This document shows positions 1-5,712 of a DNA stretch of 5,739 nucleotides, one piece after another (the first letter of the stretch is position 1; each line of letters opens with the position of its first letter). This DNA comes from Massilia sp. (GTDB lineage: Bacteria > Pseudomonadota > Gammaproteobacteria > Burkholderiales > Burkholderiaceae_D). The stretch is taken from positions 2,342 to 8,080 of the forward strand of contig DOUW01000326.1 in assembly GCA_003520365.1 (NCBI GenBank), read 5' to 3'. The notes under the pieces were generated by a model that was given only the letters and a program-made list of their open reading frames with translations, ran no database searches and was not told the DNA's origin. A program made the translations under genes and the position numbers.

Positions 1-489
1 GTCACGGAAGGAGTAGACGCGCTCTTTGGCACGGGACTTTTCCTCGTCGCGGCGGGCGCCGCCGATGCAGGCATCGAAGCCGTGTTCGGCGATGGTTTCC
101 AGCAGGGTCACGGCCTGGGCGGCGTTGCGCGAATCGAGCTGCGGATTGCGCAGGCGCACGGTGCCCTTCTTGATCGACTCCTCGACCGAACCGACGATCA
201 GGCGCTCGCCCAGTTCCGCGACGCGTGCATCGCGGAAGGCGATCACTTCGTCGAAGTTGTGGCCGGTGTCGATGTGCACCAGCGGAAAGGGGAATTTGCC
301 GGGACGGAAGGCCTTTTCGGCCAGGCGCAGCAGCACGACCGAGTCCTTGCCGCCCGAGAACAGCAGGGCAGGGTTGCTGCATTCGGCCGCCACTTCGCGC
401 AGGATGTGGATCGCCTCGGATTCGAGGGCGTCGAGGTGGCGCGCGTTGACGTCGGCCAGCACCTTGTTGGTTTCAGAAAGATTCGTCAT
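1..489 (-). CDS. cysD: Sulfate adenylyltransferase subunit 2, CysD (partial, N-terminal 163 residues)
   Basis: This is the catalytic small subunit of ATP sulfurylase, a cytoplasmic enzyme that forms adenosine 5'-phosphosulfate (APS) from ATP and sulfate, driven by the GTPase CysN. The frame is open from an ATG at 489-487 to the left edge. Only 163 residues are inside, against roughly 300 for the family, so the C-terminal half is missing because of the window edge, not a mutation. The PP-loop motif SGGKDS lies at residues 45-50, preceded by REVAAECSNPALLF. FPFPLVHIDTG follows at about 67-76, and the CysD signature GGARRDEEKSRAKER is at about 143-157. It is the fourth gene of the minus-strand cluster, 36 bp after cysH, with a modest AAGG ribosome site eight bases before the ATG. 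It differs from E. coli CysD by having a longer N-terminus and SGGKDS where I recall SIGKDS. Identification is firm; cysN or cysNC is expected next but is not visible. Confidence 0.95.
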   Translation of the reverse strand, partial: MTNLSETNKVLADVNARHLDALESEAIHILREVAAECSNPALLFSGGKDSVVLLRLAEKAFRPGKFPFPLVHIDTGHNFDEVIAFRDARVAELGERLIVGSVEESIKKGTVRLRNPQLDSRNAAQAVTLLETIAEHGFDACIGGARRDEEKSRAKERVYSFRD

Positions 490-525
490 GAATGGGGCCT
501 TGTATTCTTGAGTTGGCGTACTGAA

Positions 526-1242
526 TCACGCAGCAACGGATTTGATTCGGATGAGCTTGCCGTCGACCACGTGCAGGCCGCACTCCTTCGATTCCGGGTT
601 TTCCCACCACCAGCGGCCGGCGCGCACGTCCTCGCCCGGCTGGATCGCGCGGGTGCAGGGCTCGCAGCCGATCGACGGGTAGCCGCGGTCGTGCAGGGCG
701 TTGTAGGGCACGTCGTTGGCGCGGATGTATTCCCACACTTCCTCTTCGGACCAGTCGGCCAGCGGATTGAACTTGGTCATGAAGTGGGCCGGATCGTCTT
801 CCTCGACGCGCAGGTCGGAACGGGTCGCGGACTGGGCGCGGCGCTGGCCGGTGATCCAGGCCTTGTTGCCGAGCAGGGCGCGGCCGAGCGGCTCGACCTT
901 GCGCACGCGGCAGCACTCGCGCCGCATCTCGATGCTGTCGTAGAAGGCGTTCAGGCCATTCGCGGCAACATACGCATCCACGGCGTCCGTCTGCGGGCGG
1001 AACAGCGCGATCTCGTAGCCGTAATGGGCCTTCACCTGTTCCAGCACGGCCAGGGTCTCCTTGTGCAGGCGGCCAGTTTCCAGCGAGAAGATGCCGATTG
1101 GCAGCTTGTTCTTCAGGATCAGGTCGGTCAGCACCATGTCTTCAAGCGCCAGGCTGGAGGCGAACACGGCCGGCGTGAATTCGGCCGCGATACGCTCGAG
1201 GATGGCGCGGGTGTCCTGCACGCGGGTGGCGAGTTCGCTCAT
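526..1242 (-). CDS. cysH: Assimilatory adenylylsulfate (APS) reductase, CysH family
   Basis: Cytoplasmic thioredoxin- or glutaredoxin-dependent reductase that turns activated sulfate into sulfite. The protein has 238 residues, a normal length. The PP-loop-like segment ASSLALEDMVL is at residues 28-38. The cysteine pair ECC (Cys110-Cys111) and GCEPC (Cys193, Cys196) form the CC...CxxC set that binds a 4Fe-4S cluster in bacterial APS reductases and is absent from E. coli-type PAPS reductase. The catalytic cysteine lies in KECGLH (Cys221). By family knowledge this pattern points to APS, not PAPS, as substrate, so an APS kinase would not be needed on the main route. The gene follows the DUF934 gene, whose TGA stop sits inside the cysH ribosome site (TGAGG), so the two are probably translated in a coupled way. 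The ATG at 1242-1240 is well placed for that site. Substrate preference is inferred from the motif, not measured. Confidence 0.95.
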   Translation of the reverse strand: MSELATRVQDTRAILERIAAEFTPAVFASSLALEDMVLTDLILKNKLPIGIFSLETGRLHKETLAVLEQVKAHYGYEIALFRPQTDAVDAYVAANGLNAFYDSIEMRRECCRVRKVEPLGRALLGNKAWITGQRRAQSATRSDLRVEEDDPAHFMTKFNPLADWSEEEVWEYIRANDVPYNALHDRGYPSIGCEPCTRAIQPGEDVRAGRWWWENPESKECGLHVVDGKLIRIKSVAA

Positions 1243-1250
1243 GCCGTGGT

Positions 1251-1255
1251 CCTCA
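1251..1255 (-). promoter_or_regulatory. Ribosome binding site of cysH, overlapping the upstream stop codon
   Basis: Read on the minus strand the bases are TGAGG, eight bases before the cysH ATG. The first three bases are the stop codon of the DUF934 gene, so ribosomes ending that gene are placed on the cysH start. This supports both the cysH start choice and operon structure. Confidence 0.7.
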
Positions 1256-1813
1256 GATGCCGGCGCCGATGTCGCTGTGCTCGGGTTTCGCGTCGCGCTC
1301 GGCGCGGCGGAACAGCGGCAGCGGCTGGTCGATGGATGCCTGGTAGGTTTCCGAGAACACGGTCAGGCCCTTCAGTGCCTCGTGAATCGAGCGGTCCTGG
1401 CGGGTCGCGTAGGCGTTGAAGCCGACGCGCGACATCGAGAACAGCTGGTCGCGCAGCACGTCGCCGATCGCGCGCAGCTCGCCGCTGTAGCCCAGGCGCT
1501 TGCGCACGTTGTAGGCGATCGAATAGCCGCGGCCGTCGCTGAATTTCGGGAAGTCCACCGCGATGACGGCGAAGCGGTCCGAGTCGCCCTTCAGGCTCTC
1601 GAAGCGCTCGTCGGCCGCCAGCCACACGCCGAGTTCGGCACGCTGCGCCAGCGTCTCCTTCTGCGCGAGCCAGACGGCCAGCGGCACGATGACGCGGCCT
1701 TCGGGGACGACGACGGCTTCCGGTGCTTCACCTTCTTCGAGGCGCAGCACACGCCAGTCGTCGGCCACCACTTCGCGGCCGCGGATGATGTGTTCGTGGA
1801 CTACTTCAAGCAT
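1253..1813 (-). CDS. DUF934 family protein, sulfite reductase-associated
   Basis: A 186-residue soluble protein of the DUF934 family, whose biochemical role I do not know. Recognisable family blocks are the stretch around VDFPKFSDGRGYSIA (residues 86-100) and LGYSGELRAIGDVLRDQLF (107-125), followed by SRVGFNAYATR (128-138). No cysteines, transmembrane segment or signal peptide are visible. The family is known as a close neighbour of single-subunit sulfite reductase genes, for instance beside the cysI-type gene of Pseudomonas aeruginosa. Here the ATG at 1813-1811 overlaps the cysI stop by 8 bp, with a GGGGA ribosome site five bases upstream. A longer reading from 1855 would add 14 residues and lie deeper inside cysI; I reject it because MLEVVHEHIIRGREVV is the natural domain start. 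The context suggests an accessory role in sulfite reduction, such as electron delivery or siroheme/Fe-S assembly, but this is inference. Confidence 0.9.
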   Translation of the reverse strand: MLEVVHEHIIRGREVVADDWRVLRLEEGEAPEAVVVPEGRVIVPLAVWLAQKETLAQRAELGVWLAADERFESLKGDSDRFAVIAVDFPKFSDGRGYSIAYNVRKRLGYSGELRAIGDVLRDQLFSMSRVGFNAYATRQDRSIHEALKGLTVFSETYQASIDQPLPLFRRAERDAKPEHSDIGAGI

Positions 1814-3491
1814 GGTCTTCCCCAACCAGTTCGCCCGCCGGGATCGGCGTGGCATACACGTGTTCCTTGAATGGCGTAATGCCCAGGCGCTGCGCGGTCT
1901 CGGCGAAGCGCTCGCCTTCGAAGCGGTTCTGCACGTAGACGTTCAGCAGGCGCCCGATCACTTCCGGCATCTGGCCGGCCGAGAACGAGGGGCCGATGAT
2001 CTTGCCGATGGCCGCGTTGTTGCCCTGCGCGCCGCCGATCGAGACCTGGTACCACTCGCTGCCGTCCTTGTCGACGCCGAGCACGCCGATCGAACCGACG
2101 TGGTGGTGGCCGCAGGCGTTGATGCAGCCCGAGATGTTCAGTTCGATGTCGCCGATGTCGTGCTGGAAGTCGAGGTCGTCGAAACGCTCGGCAATCGCGG
2201 CCGCGATCGGGATCGACTTCGCATTCGCCAGCGAGCAGAAGTCGCCGCCCGGGCAGGAGATGATGTCGGTCAGCAGGCCGATGTTCGGCGTCGCCAGGCC
2301 TTTCGATTTCGCCAGTTGCCACAGTTCGAACAGCGCGGACTGCTTCACATCCGCCAGCACCAGGTTCTGCTCGTGGGTCACGCGCAGTTCGCCGAAGCTG
2401 AACTTGTCGGCCAGGTCCGCAACAAAATCCATCTGCTCGGCGGTGGCGTCGCCCGGCGGCACGCCGGTCTTCTTCAGCGACAGCACGACGGCGGCATAGC
2501 CCGGCACCTTGTGCGGCTTGACGTTGCGGTTCAGCCAGTTGGCGAAGGCGCGGTTATCCGGATGCGCGGCGCTCGGGTCGGTGTCGTGCAGGGTCTCGTA
2601 GGCCGGCGGCTGGAAGTAGGCGGCGACGCGGTCGTATTCCTCGCGGGTCAGGGATTCCGGACCGTCCTTCAGGTCTTGCCACTCTTCCTCGACCATGCGC
2701 GCGAATTCCTCGACGCCCAGGGACTTCAGCAGGATCTTGATGCGGGCCTTGTACTTGTTGTCGCGGCGGCCATGCGAGTTGTACACGCGCATTACGGCTT
2801 CGGTATAGGTCAGCAGGTGCTGCCAGGGCAGGAACTCGCGAATCACGCTGCCGATAATCGGGGTGCGGCCCATGCCGCCGCCGGCCATGAACTTGAAGCC
2901 GACTTCGCCGGCGTCGTTCCTGACCAGGGTCAGGCCGATGTCGTGGATCGCGATGGCGGCGCGGTCTTCCACGGCGCCGTTGATGGCGACCTTGAATTTA
3001 CGGGGCAGGGCGATGAATTCGGGGTGGAAGGTGCTCCACTGGCGCAGGATCTCGGCGAAGGGGCGCGGGTCCATGATCTCGTCGGCCGCAACGCCGGCAA
3101 ACTCATCAGTGGTAATGTTACGGATGCAATTACCCGAGGTCTGGATCGCGTGCATCTCGACGGAAGCCAGGTCGGTCAGGATGTCCGGCGTCTGCTCCAG
3201 CTCGATCCAGTTGTACTGGATGTTCTGGCGCGTCGTGAAGTGGCCGTAGCCGCGGTCGTACTTGCGCGCGATGTGGGCGAACATGCGCATCTGGCTTGTG
3301 GACAGCAGGCCGTACGGCACGGCGACGCGCAGCATGTAGGCGTGGCGCTGCATGTACAGGCCGTTCTGCAGGCGCAGCGGCAGGAACTCTTCTTCGGTCA
3401 GCTCGTCGTTCAGGCGGCGTGCAACCTGGTCGCGGTACTGCGCAATGCGTTCGCGGACGATGAGATGGTCGTATTGGTCGTAGCGGTACAT
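1806..3491 (-). CDS. cysI: Assimilatory sulfite reductase hemoprotein (nitrite/sulfite reductase family)
   Basis: Cytoplasmic siroheme and 4Fe-4S enzyme that reduces sulfite to sulfide with six electrons. The 561 residues match full family length. Both ferredoxin-like half-domains are present. The cluster and siroheme ligands are visible as CPGGDFC (Cys413, Cys419) and GCINAC (Cys456, Cys460) followed by GHHHVGSIGVLG. Basic residues matching the sulfite-binding set of E. coli CysI (Arg83, Arg153, Lys215, Lys217) are seen as Arg88 in FTTRQN, Arg124 in NCIRN, and Lys165 and Lys167 in PRKFK; this matching was done by eye. It is the first gene of the minus-strand operon, with AGGA six bases before the ATG, and diverges from cysB. 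It overlaps the DUF934 gene by 8 bp. No CysJ flavoprotein gene is in the window, so the electron donor is unknown (ferredoxin is plausible). Nitrite reduction is a less likely alternative given the cysH/cysD context. Confidence 0.95.
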   Translation of the reverse strand: MYRYDQYDHLIVRERIAQYRDQVARRLNDELTEEEFLPLRLQNGLYMQRHAYMLRVAVPYGLLSTSQMRMFAHIARKYDRGYGHFTTRQNIQYNWIELEQTPDILTDLASVEMHAIQTSGNCIRNITTDEFAGVAADEIMDPRPFAEILRQWSTFHPEFIALPRKFKVAINGAVEDRAAIAIHDIGLTLVRNDAGEVGFKFMAGGGMGRTPIIGSVIREFLPWQHLLTYTEAVMRVYNSHGRRDNKYKARIKILLKSLGVEEFARMVEEEWQDLKDGPESLTREEYDRVAAYFQPPAYETLHDTDPSAAHPDNRAFANWLNRNVKPHKVPGYAAVVLSLKKTGVPPGDATAEQMDFVADLADKFSFGELRVTHEQNLVLADVKQSALFELWQLAKSKGLATPNIGLLTDIISCPGGDFCSLANAKSIPIAAAIAERFDDLDFQHDIGDIELNISGCINACGHHHVGSIGVLGVDKDGSEWYQVSIGGAQGNNAAIGKIIGPSFSAGQMPEVIGRLLNVYVQNRFEGERFAETAQRLGITPFKEHVYATPIPAGELVGEDHA

Positions 3492-3576
3492 AGATTTTCC
3501 TGATGGAATGCGGGCTTCAGAACCCTTTAGGCTGGATGGAATGGTAAGGGCGATGAGCTTTATTCCAAACTACCGA

Positions 3577-3626
3577 CTATTTATTTGCTTATATGCGGTA
3601 GGGGCATAAGCATTCGCATAAAATAG
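3577..3626. promoter_or_regulatory. Nested imperfect dyad, candidate CysB operator
   Basis: Inner arms TGCTTAT (3586-3592) and ATAAGCA (3606-3612) are perfect inverted copies separated by 13 bp. Outer arms CTATTT (3577-3582) and AAATAG (3621-3626) are also perfect inverted copies, their centre shifted by about 2.5 bp. GCATAA also occurs twice in direct orientation (3604-3609 and 3616-3621), 12 bp apart. The roughly 50-bp span is what a LysR-type tetramer usually covers. The right half overlaps the candidate cysB -10, so occupation could repress cysB while helping cysI. The symmetry is seen directly; CysB binding is inference. Confidence 0.5.
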
Positions 3627-3658
3627 CGACTGGCGTTTTCTCAAATCACCATAACAAC

Positions 3659-3662
3659 AGGA
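3659..3662 (+). promoter_or_regulatory. Unusually close Shine-Dalgarno-like AGGA of cysB
   Basis: AGGA directly touches the cysB ATG with no spacer, instead of the usual five to nine bases. No better ribosome site is seen further upstream in the sequence AATCACCATAACAAC. The conserved protein start MNLHQLRF argues the ATG is still right, so initiation may be weak or use another mechanism. Confidence 0.4.
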
Positions 3663-4601
3663 ATGAACCTTCATCAATTGCGCTTCGTACGCGAAGCCGT
3701 GCGCCAGAACTTCAACCTCACGGACGCGGCCAAGGCCCTGTTCACCTCCCAGCCGGGGGTGTCGAAGGCCATCATCGAGCTGGAAGAAGAGCTCGGGGTC
3801 GACATCTTCACCCGCCACGGCAAGCGCATCCGCGGGCTGACCGAGCCGGGCAGGCTGGTGCTGGCCTCGGTCGAGCTGATCATGCAGGAAATCGACAGCC
3901 TGAAACGCATCGGCAAGGAATACGCGGCCCACGACAGCGGCAGCTTCACCATCGCCACCACCCATACCCAGGCGCGCTACATGCTGCCGAAGGTGGTGCA
4001 AGCCTTCATGGGCAAGTTCCCGAAGGTGAGATTGTCCTTATTGCAAGGCAATCCGAAGCAGATCGCCGACATGGTCAAGAACGGCCAGGCGGATCTCGCT
4101 ATCGCCACCGAGTCGATTGCCGCCATCGACGGCCTGATCACGCTGCCCTGCTACCAGTGGGAGCACGTGCTGGTGGTGCCGCCGGAACACGAGCTGCTGC
4201 GCTCGAAAGCGGTGGCGCTGGACGAAATCGCGCGCTATCCGCTGATCACCTACGACGCCGCCTTCGCGGGCCGCAGCAAGATCGACCATGCCTTCAACCT
4301 GCGCGAGCTGAAGCCGGACGTGCTGCTCGAAGCCATCGACGCCGACGTCATCAAGACCTATGTCGAACTGGGCATGGGCGTGGGCATCATTGCCGGCATG
4401 GCCTTTGATGCGGAACGCGACCGCAACCTGCGCGCGATTCCGGTCGGCCACCTGTTCGGCATGAACGTCTCGCGCGTGGCGGTCAAGCAGGGCGCCTACC
4501 TGCGCAGCTACATCTACACCTTCATCGAGCTGCTGGCGCCGAGCCTGAACCGCAAGATGGTCGAGGCGGCGATGCGCGGTGGCGAGAATTACGAGCTGTA
4601 A
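3663..4601 (+). CDS. cysB: LysR-family transcriptional regulator CysB
   Basis: DNA-binding regulator that in related bacteria activates sulfate assimilation genes when sulfur is short, using N-acetylserine or related signals. The protein has 312 residues, close to family length. An N-terminal winged helix-turn-helix covers about residues 1-60, with NLTDAAKALFTSQPGVSKAI (18-37) as the recognition part. The CysB-specific effector-pocket motif TTHTQARYMLP (99-109) follows, holding Thr100, Thr102 and Gln103, with Thr149 in AIATE and the block AIDADVIKTYVELGMGVGI (224-242). Enteric CysB has Thr202 in FTGRS as a sulfate contact; here the segment reads FAGRS with Ala202. From memory other Burkholderiales CysB proteins share this alanine, so it is probably a clade trait. 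The gene diverges from cysI and is followed 12 bp later by a methyltransferase gene. Cbl or another CysB paralog is a less likely alternative, given the location beside cysI. Confidence 0.95.
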   Translation: MNLHQLRFVREAVRQNFNLTDAAKALFTSQPGVSKAIIELEEELGVDIFTRHGKRIRGLTEPGRLVLASVELIMQEIDSLKRIGKEYAAHDSGSFTIATTHTQARYMLPKVVQAFMGKFPKVRLSLLQGNPKQIADMVKNGQADLAIATESIAAIDGLITLPCYQWEHVLVVPPEHELLRSKAVALDEIARYPLITYDAAFAGRSKIDHAFNLRELKPDVLLEAIDADVIKTYVELGMGVGIIAGMAFDAERDRNLRAIPVGHLFGMNVSRVAVKQGAYLRSYIYTFIELLAPSLNRKMVEAAMRGGENYEL

Positions 4602-4613
4602 CAAGAGAACATC

Positions 4614-5264
4614 ATGAGCAATCAACAAGTAGCAAAATACTATGCCCAACTGGGCGAAGCCGTCGAAGACATCTACCTCGAGCCGGACATGGACGAGGAC
4701 ATCGACGACATGAGCATCCACCTCGGCAACGTCCTGGCCGGCCACAGCGTGCTGGAGCTGGGCTGCGGCACCGGTTACTGGACCGAAATCGCAGCCGAGT
4801 CGGCCGCCTCGGTGCTGGCGGTGGACATCAACGCCAACCTGGTCGACATCGCCCGCGAGCGCGGCATGCCGGAAGGTAAAGTCAGCTTCCGCGTGGCCGA
4901 CGCCCTCGACCTGCCGGAAGACATCGGCAAATTCTCGGCAGTGCTGGTGAGCTTCCTGTGGTCGCACCTCACCAAGAGCGAGCAGGACAAGCTGCTGGCG
5001 GGCCTGAAGAAACGCCTGGGCAAGGACGTGCTGCTGGTCATCCTCGACGAGTCCTTCGTGGAAGGCTTCAGCGAAACCACGGCACGCACCGATGCCGAGG
5101 GCAACACCTGGGAAATCCTGACCACCGAGGATGGCGAGCGCTTCGAGCTGCCGAAGAGCTACCCGGCCGACAGCGCTCTGCGCAAGCGGGTCGGCGCGGT
5201 CGGCAAGGAAATCAAGATCGAGCGGATCGAGTTTTTCTGGATTCTGACTTGCCGGTTGAAGTAA
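4614..5264 (+). CDS. Class I SAM-dependent methyltransferase, substrate unknown
   Basis: A 216-residue soluble protein with a Rossmann-type SAM-binding fold. Motif I is VLELGCGTGY at residues 46-55. The acidic residue closing strand 2 is Asp71 in VLAVDIN, motif II-like VADALDLP is at 94-101, and a strand-4 region FSAVLVSFLWSHL is at 107-119. Residues 15-32, before the fold, are strikingly acidic (EAVEDIYLEPDMDEDIDD), an unusual head that may contact a basic partner or form part of the substrate lid. There is no signal peptide or membrane segment. The start at 4614 is 12 bp after the cysB stop, preceded by AAGAG, so the gene is very likely co-transcribed with cysB and under sulfur control. I cannot name its substrate. 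A role in sulfur or methionine metabolism is suggested only by position. RNA, protein and small-molecule methylation all remain possible. Confidence 0.87.
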   Translation: MSNQQVAKYYAQLGEAVEDIYLEPDMDEDIDDMSIHLGNVLAGHSVLELGCGTGYWTEIAAESAASVLAVDINANLVDIARERGMPEGKVSFRVADALDLPEDIGKFSAVLVSFLWSHLTKSEQDKLLAGLKKRLGKDVLLVILDESFVEGFSETTARTDAEGNTWEILTTEDGERFELPKSYPADSALRKRVGAVGKEIKIERIEFFWILTCRLK

Positions 5265-5271
5265 GTGGAAA

Positions 5272-5306
5272 CGGCCGAACTGCGGCATGTCCGCTGTTTA
5301 CGGCCG
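5272..5306 (+). terminator. Weak hairpin after the methyltransferase gene, possible terminator
   Basis: Eight bases past the stop codon CGGCCG (5272-5277) can pair with CGGCCG (5301-5306), enclosing GCGG (5282-5285) and CCGC (5291-5294) with a CATGT loop. An internal loop interrupts the stem and no T-run follows, so this is at best a poor intrinsic terminator. The repeat hairpins downstream may contribute to ending transcription. Confidence 0.25.
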
Positions 5307-5328
5307 GTTACGTAACGTTCGCGATGGC

Positions 5329-5351
5329 GTAGGGTGGGTTCTCGAACCCAC
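5329..5351 (+). repeat. REP-like hairpin 1 (GTAG foot, plus orientation)
   Basis: GTAG at 5329-5332 is followed by the perfect 8-bp stem GTGGGTTC / GAACCCAC (5334-5341 / 5344-5351) around the two bases TC. Confidence 0.75.
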
Positions 5352-5392
5352 GCCGTACCACGGACGCATGTCGAAACGCGTGCCAAGGAAAA

Positions 5393-5433
5393 GAGGCCGA
5401 TGATCGTCGCATCGCTGCGAGATCATCGGCCTC
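5393..5433. repeat. Central palindrome of unit 1
   Basis: GAGGCCGATGATC pairs perfectly with GATCATCGGCCTC (13 bp). After one bulged G the stem continues with TCGCA / TGCGA and closes on the tetraloop TCGC. An 18-bp stem with one bulge is long enough to form a stable RNA hairpin or a cruciform. Confidence 0.8.
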
Positions 5434-5455
5434 GTTGTTTCAAGCGCCGTACCGC

Positions 5456-5478
5456 GTGGACACAGGTGTCCACCCTAC
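5456..5478 (-). repeat. REP-like hairpin 2 (minus orientation)
   Basis: Stem GTGGACAC / GTGTCCAC (5456-5463 / 5466-5473) followed by CTAC (5475-5478), the inverse of the GTAG foot. Read on the minus strand its stem and loop are identical to hairpin 5. Confidence 0.75.
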
Positions 5479-5511
5479 GCCTCTGCGACAGTACGTGGCT
5501 GAAAGGGAGGC

Positions 5512-5534
5512 GTAGGGTGGACTCCCGAGTCCAC
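5512..5534 (+). repeat. REP-like hairpin 3 (GTAG foot, plus orientation)
   Basis: GTAG at 5512-5515, then the perfect stem GTGGACTC / GAGTCCAC (5517-5524 / 5527-5534) around CC. The outer half of the stem is the same as in hairpin 1, while the inner half is different yet still fully paired. Confidence 0.75.
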
Positions 5535-5576
5535 GCGGTACCACGGATGAATATCGAAACGCCTGCCAACGACAAA

Positions 5577-5613
5577 GGCCGATGATTATCGCATCGCTGC
5601 GAGATCATCGGCC
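5577..5613. repeat. Central palindrome of unit 2
   Basis: GGCCGATGATT pairs with GATCATCGGCC, using one T-G pair where unit 1 has C-G, then a bulged A, then TCGCA / TGCGA with loop TCGC. Outside it CAACG (5567-5571) can also pair with CGTTG (5615-5619). The fold is therefore kept despite base changes. Confidence 0.8.
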
Positions 5614-5637
5614 TCGTTGTTTCAACCGCCGTACCGC

Positions 5638-5682
5638 GTGGGGTCATTGAAGCCGGGGGCTTCGATGACGAACCCACCCTAC
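5638..5682 (-). repeat. REP-like hairpin 4 with extended inner stem (minus orientation)
   Basis: Outer arms GTGGG / CCCAC (5638-5642 / 5673-5677) surround a second stem of 12 pairs, GTCATTGAAGCC / GGCTTCGATGAC with one T-G pair, closed by GGG. Three unpaired bases GAA lie on the 3' side, and the CTAC foot is at 5679-5682. Read on the minus strand it begins GTGGGTTC exactly like hairpin 1, as if a 27-base inner hairpin had replaced the loop and part of the far arm. Confidence 0.7.
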
Positions 5683-5712
5683 GCCTCTGCGGCTGTACGT
5701 GGCCGGGAAGGA

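Larger units (their letters stand above)
3492..3662. promoter_or_regulatory. Divergent cysI / cysB control region
   Basis: This 171-bp gap holds the outward promoters of cysI (minus) and cysB (plus). Its centre (about 3556-3630) is clearly richer in A and T than the genes on either side. TAAAAT at 3619-3624, 38 bases before the cysB ATG, is a possible -10 for cysB, but no convincing -35 stands 16-18 bases upstream, as often found at activator- or repressor-controlled promoters. I could not choose a cysI -10 with confidence. LysR-type regulators commonly bind such divergent regions, which makes CysB control of both directions likely by analogy. Confidence 0.7.
5326..5481. repeat. Composite repeat unit 1 (156 bp)
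   Basis: Inverted ends GGCGTAGGGTGG / CCACCCTACGCC enclose a plus-oriented small hairpin, a 41-base central palindrome and a minus-oriented small hairpin. Inside the small hairpins, CGCCGTACC (left) and GCCGTACCGC (right) are further shared segments. It starts 61 bp after the methyltransferase stop. No obvious target duplication is seen at its borders. Confidence 0.8.
5509..5685. repeat. Composite repeat unit 2 (177 bp)
   Basis: Same plan as unit 1: identical 12-bp inverted ends, a plus hairpin, a central palindrome and a minus hairpin that is much longer. The left inner arm differs from unit 1 at several positions. The stretch from the TCGCA of the central palindrome to the right hairpin (5589-5641) differs from unit 1 at a single base. 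Confidence 0.8.

Noticed and set aside
82..1419. Long plus-strand open frame opposite cysD and cysH
   Set aside because: It runs against two genes with intact catalytic motifs and shows no domain of its own, so it is a composition effect.
1253..1855. Longer DUF934 gene starting at 1855
   Set aside because: The extra 14 residues (MPRRSRRANWLGKT) are basic, lie within cysI coding sequence and precede the natural family start; the ATG at 1813 has its own GGGGA site.
1563..3503. Very long plus-strand open frame opposite cysI and the DUF934 gene
   Set aside because: It is the antisense of clearly recognised genes in high-GC DNA, where few stops occur in that frame; the translation has no recognisable domain and unnatural composition.
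4038..5288. 416-residue minus-strand open frame opposite cysB and the methyltransferase gene
   Set aside because: It spans two real plus-strand genes and the gap between them, with a His/Gln/Val-rich composition typical of antisense reading.
5326..5481. MITE or insertion-sequence remnant bounded by 12-bp inverted repeats
   Set aside because: The ends are themselves hairpins with a GTAG foot, spacers are homologous and no target duplication is visible, so REP/BIME fits better; a MITE origin is not fully excluded.
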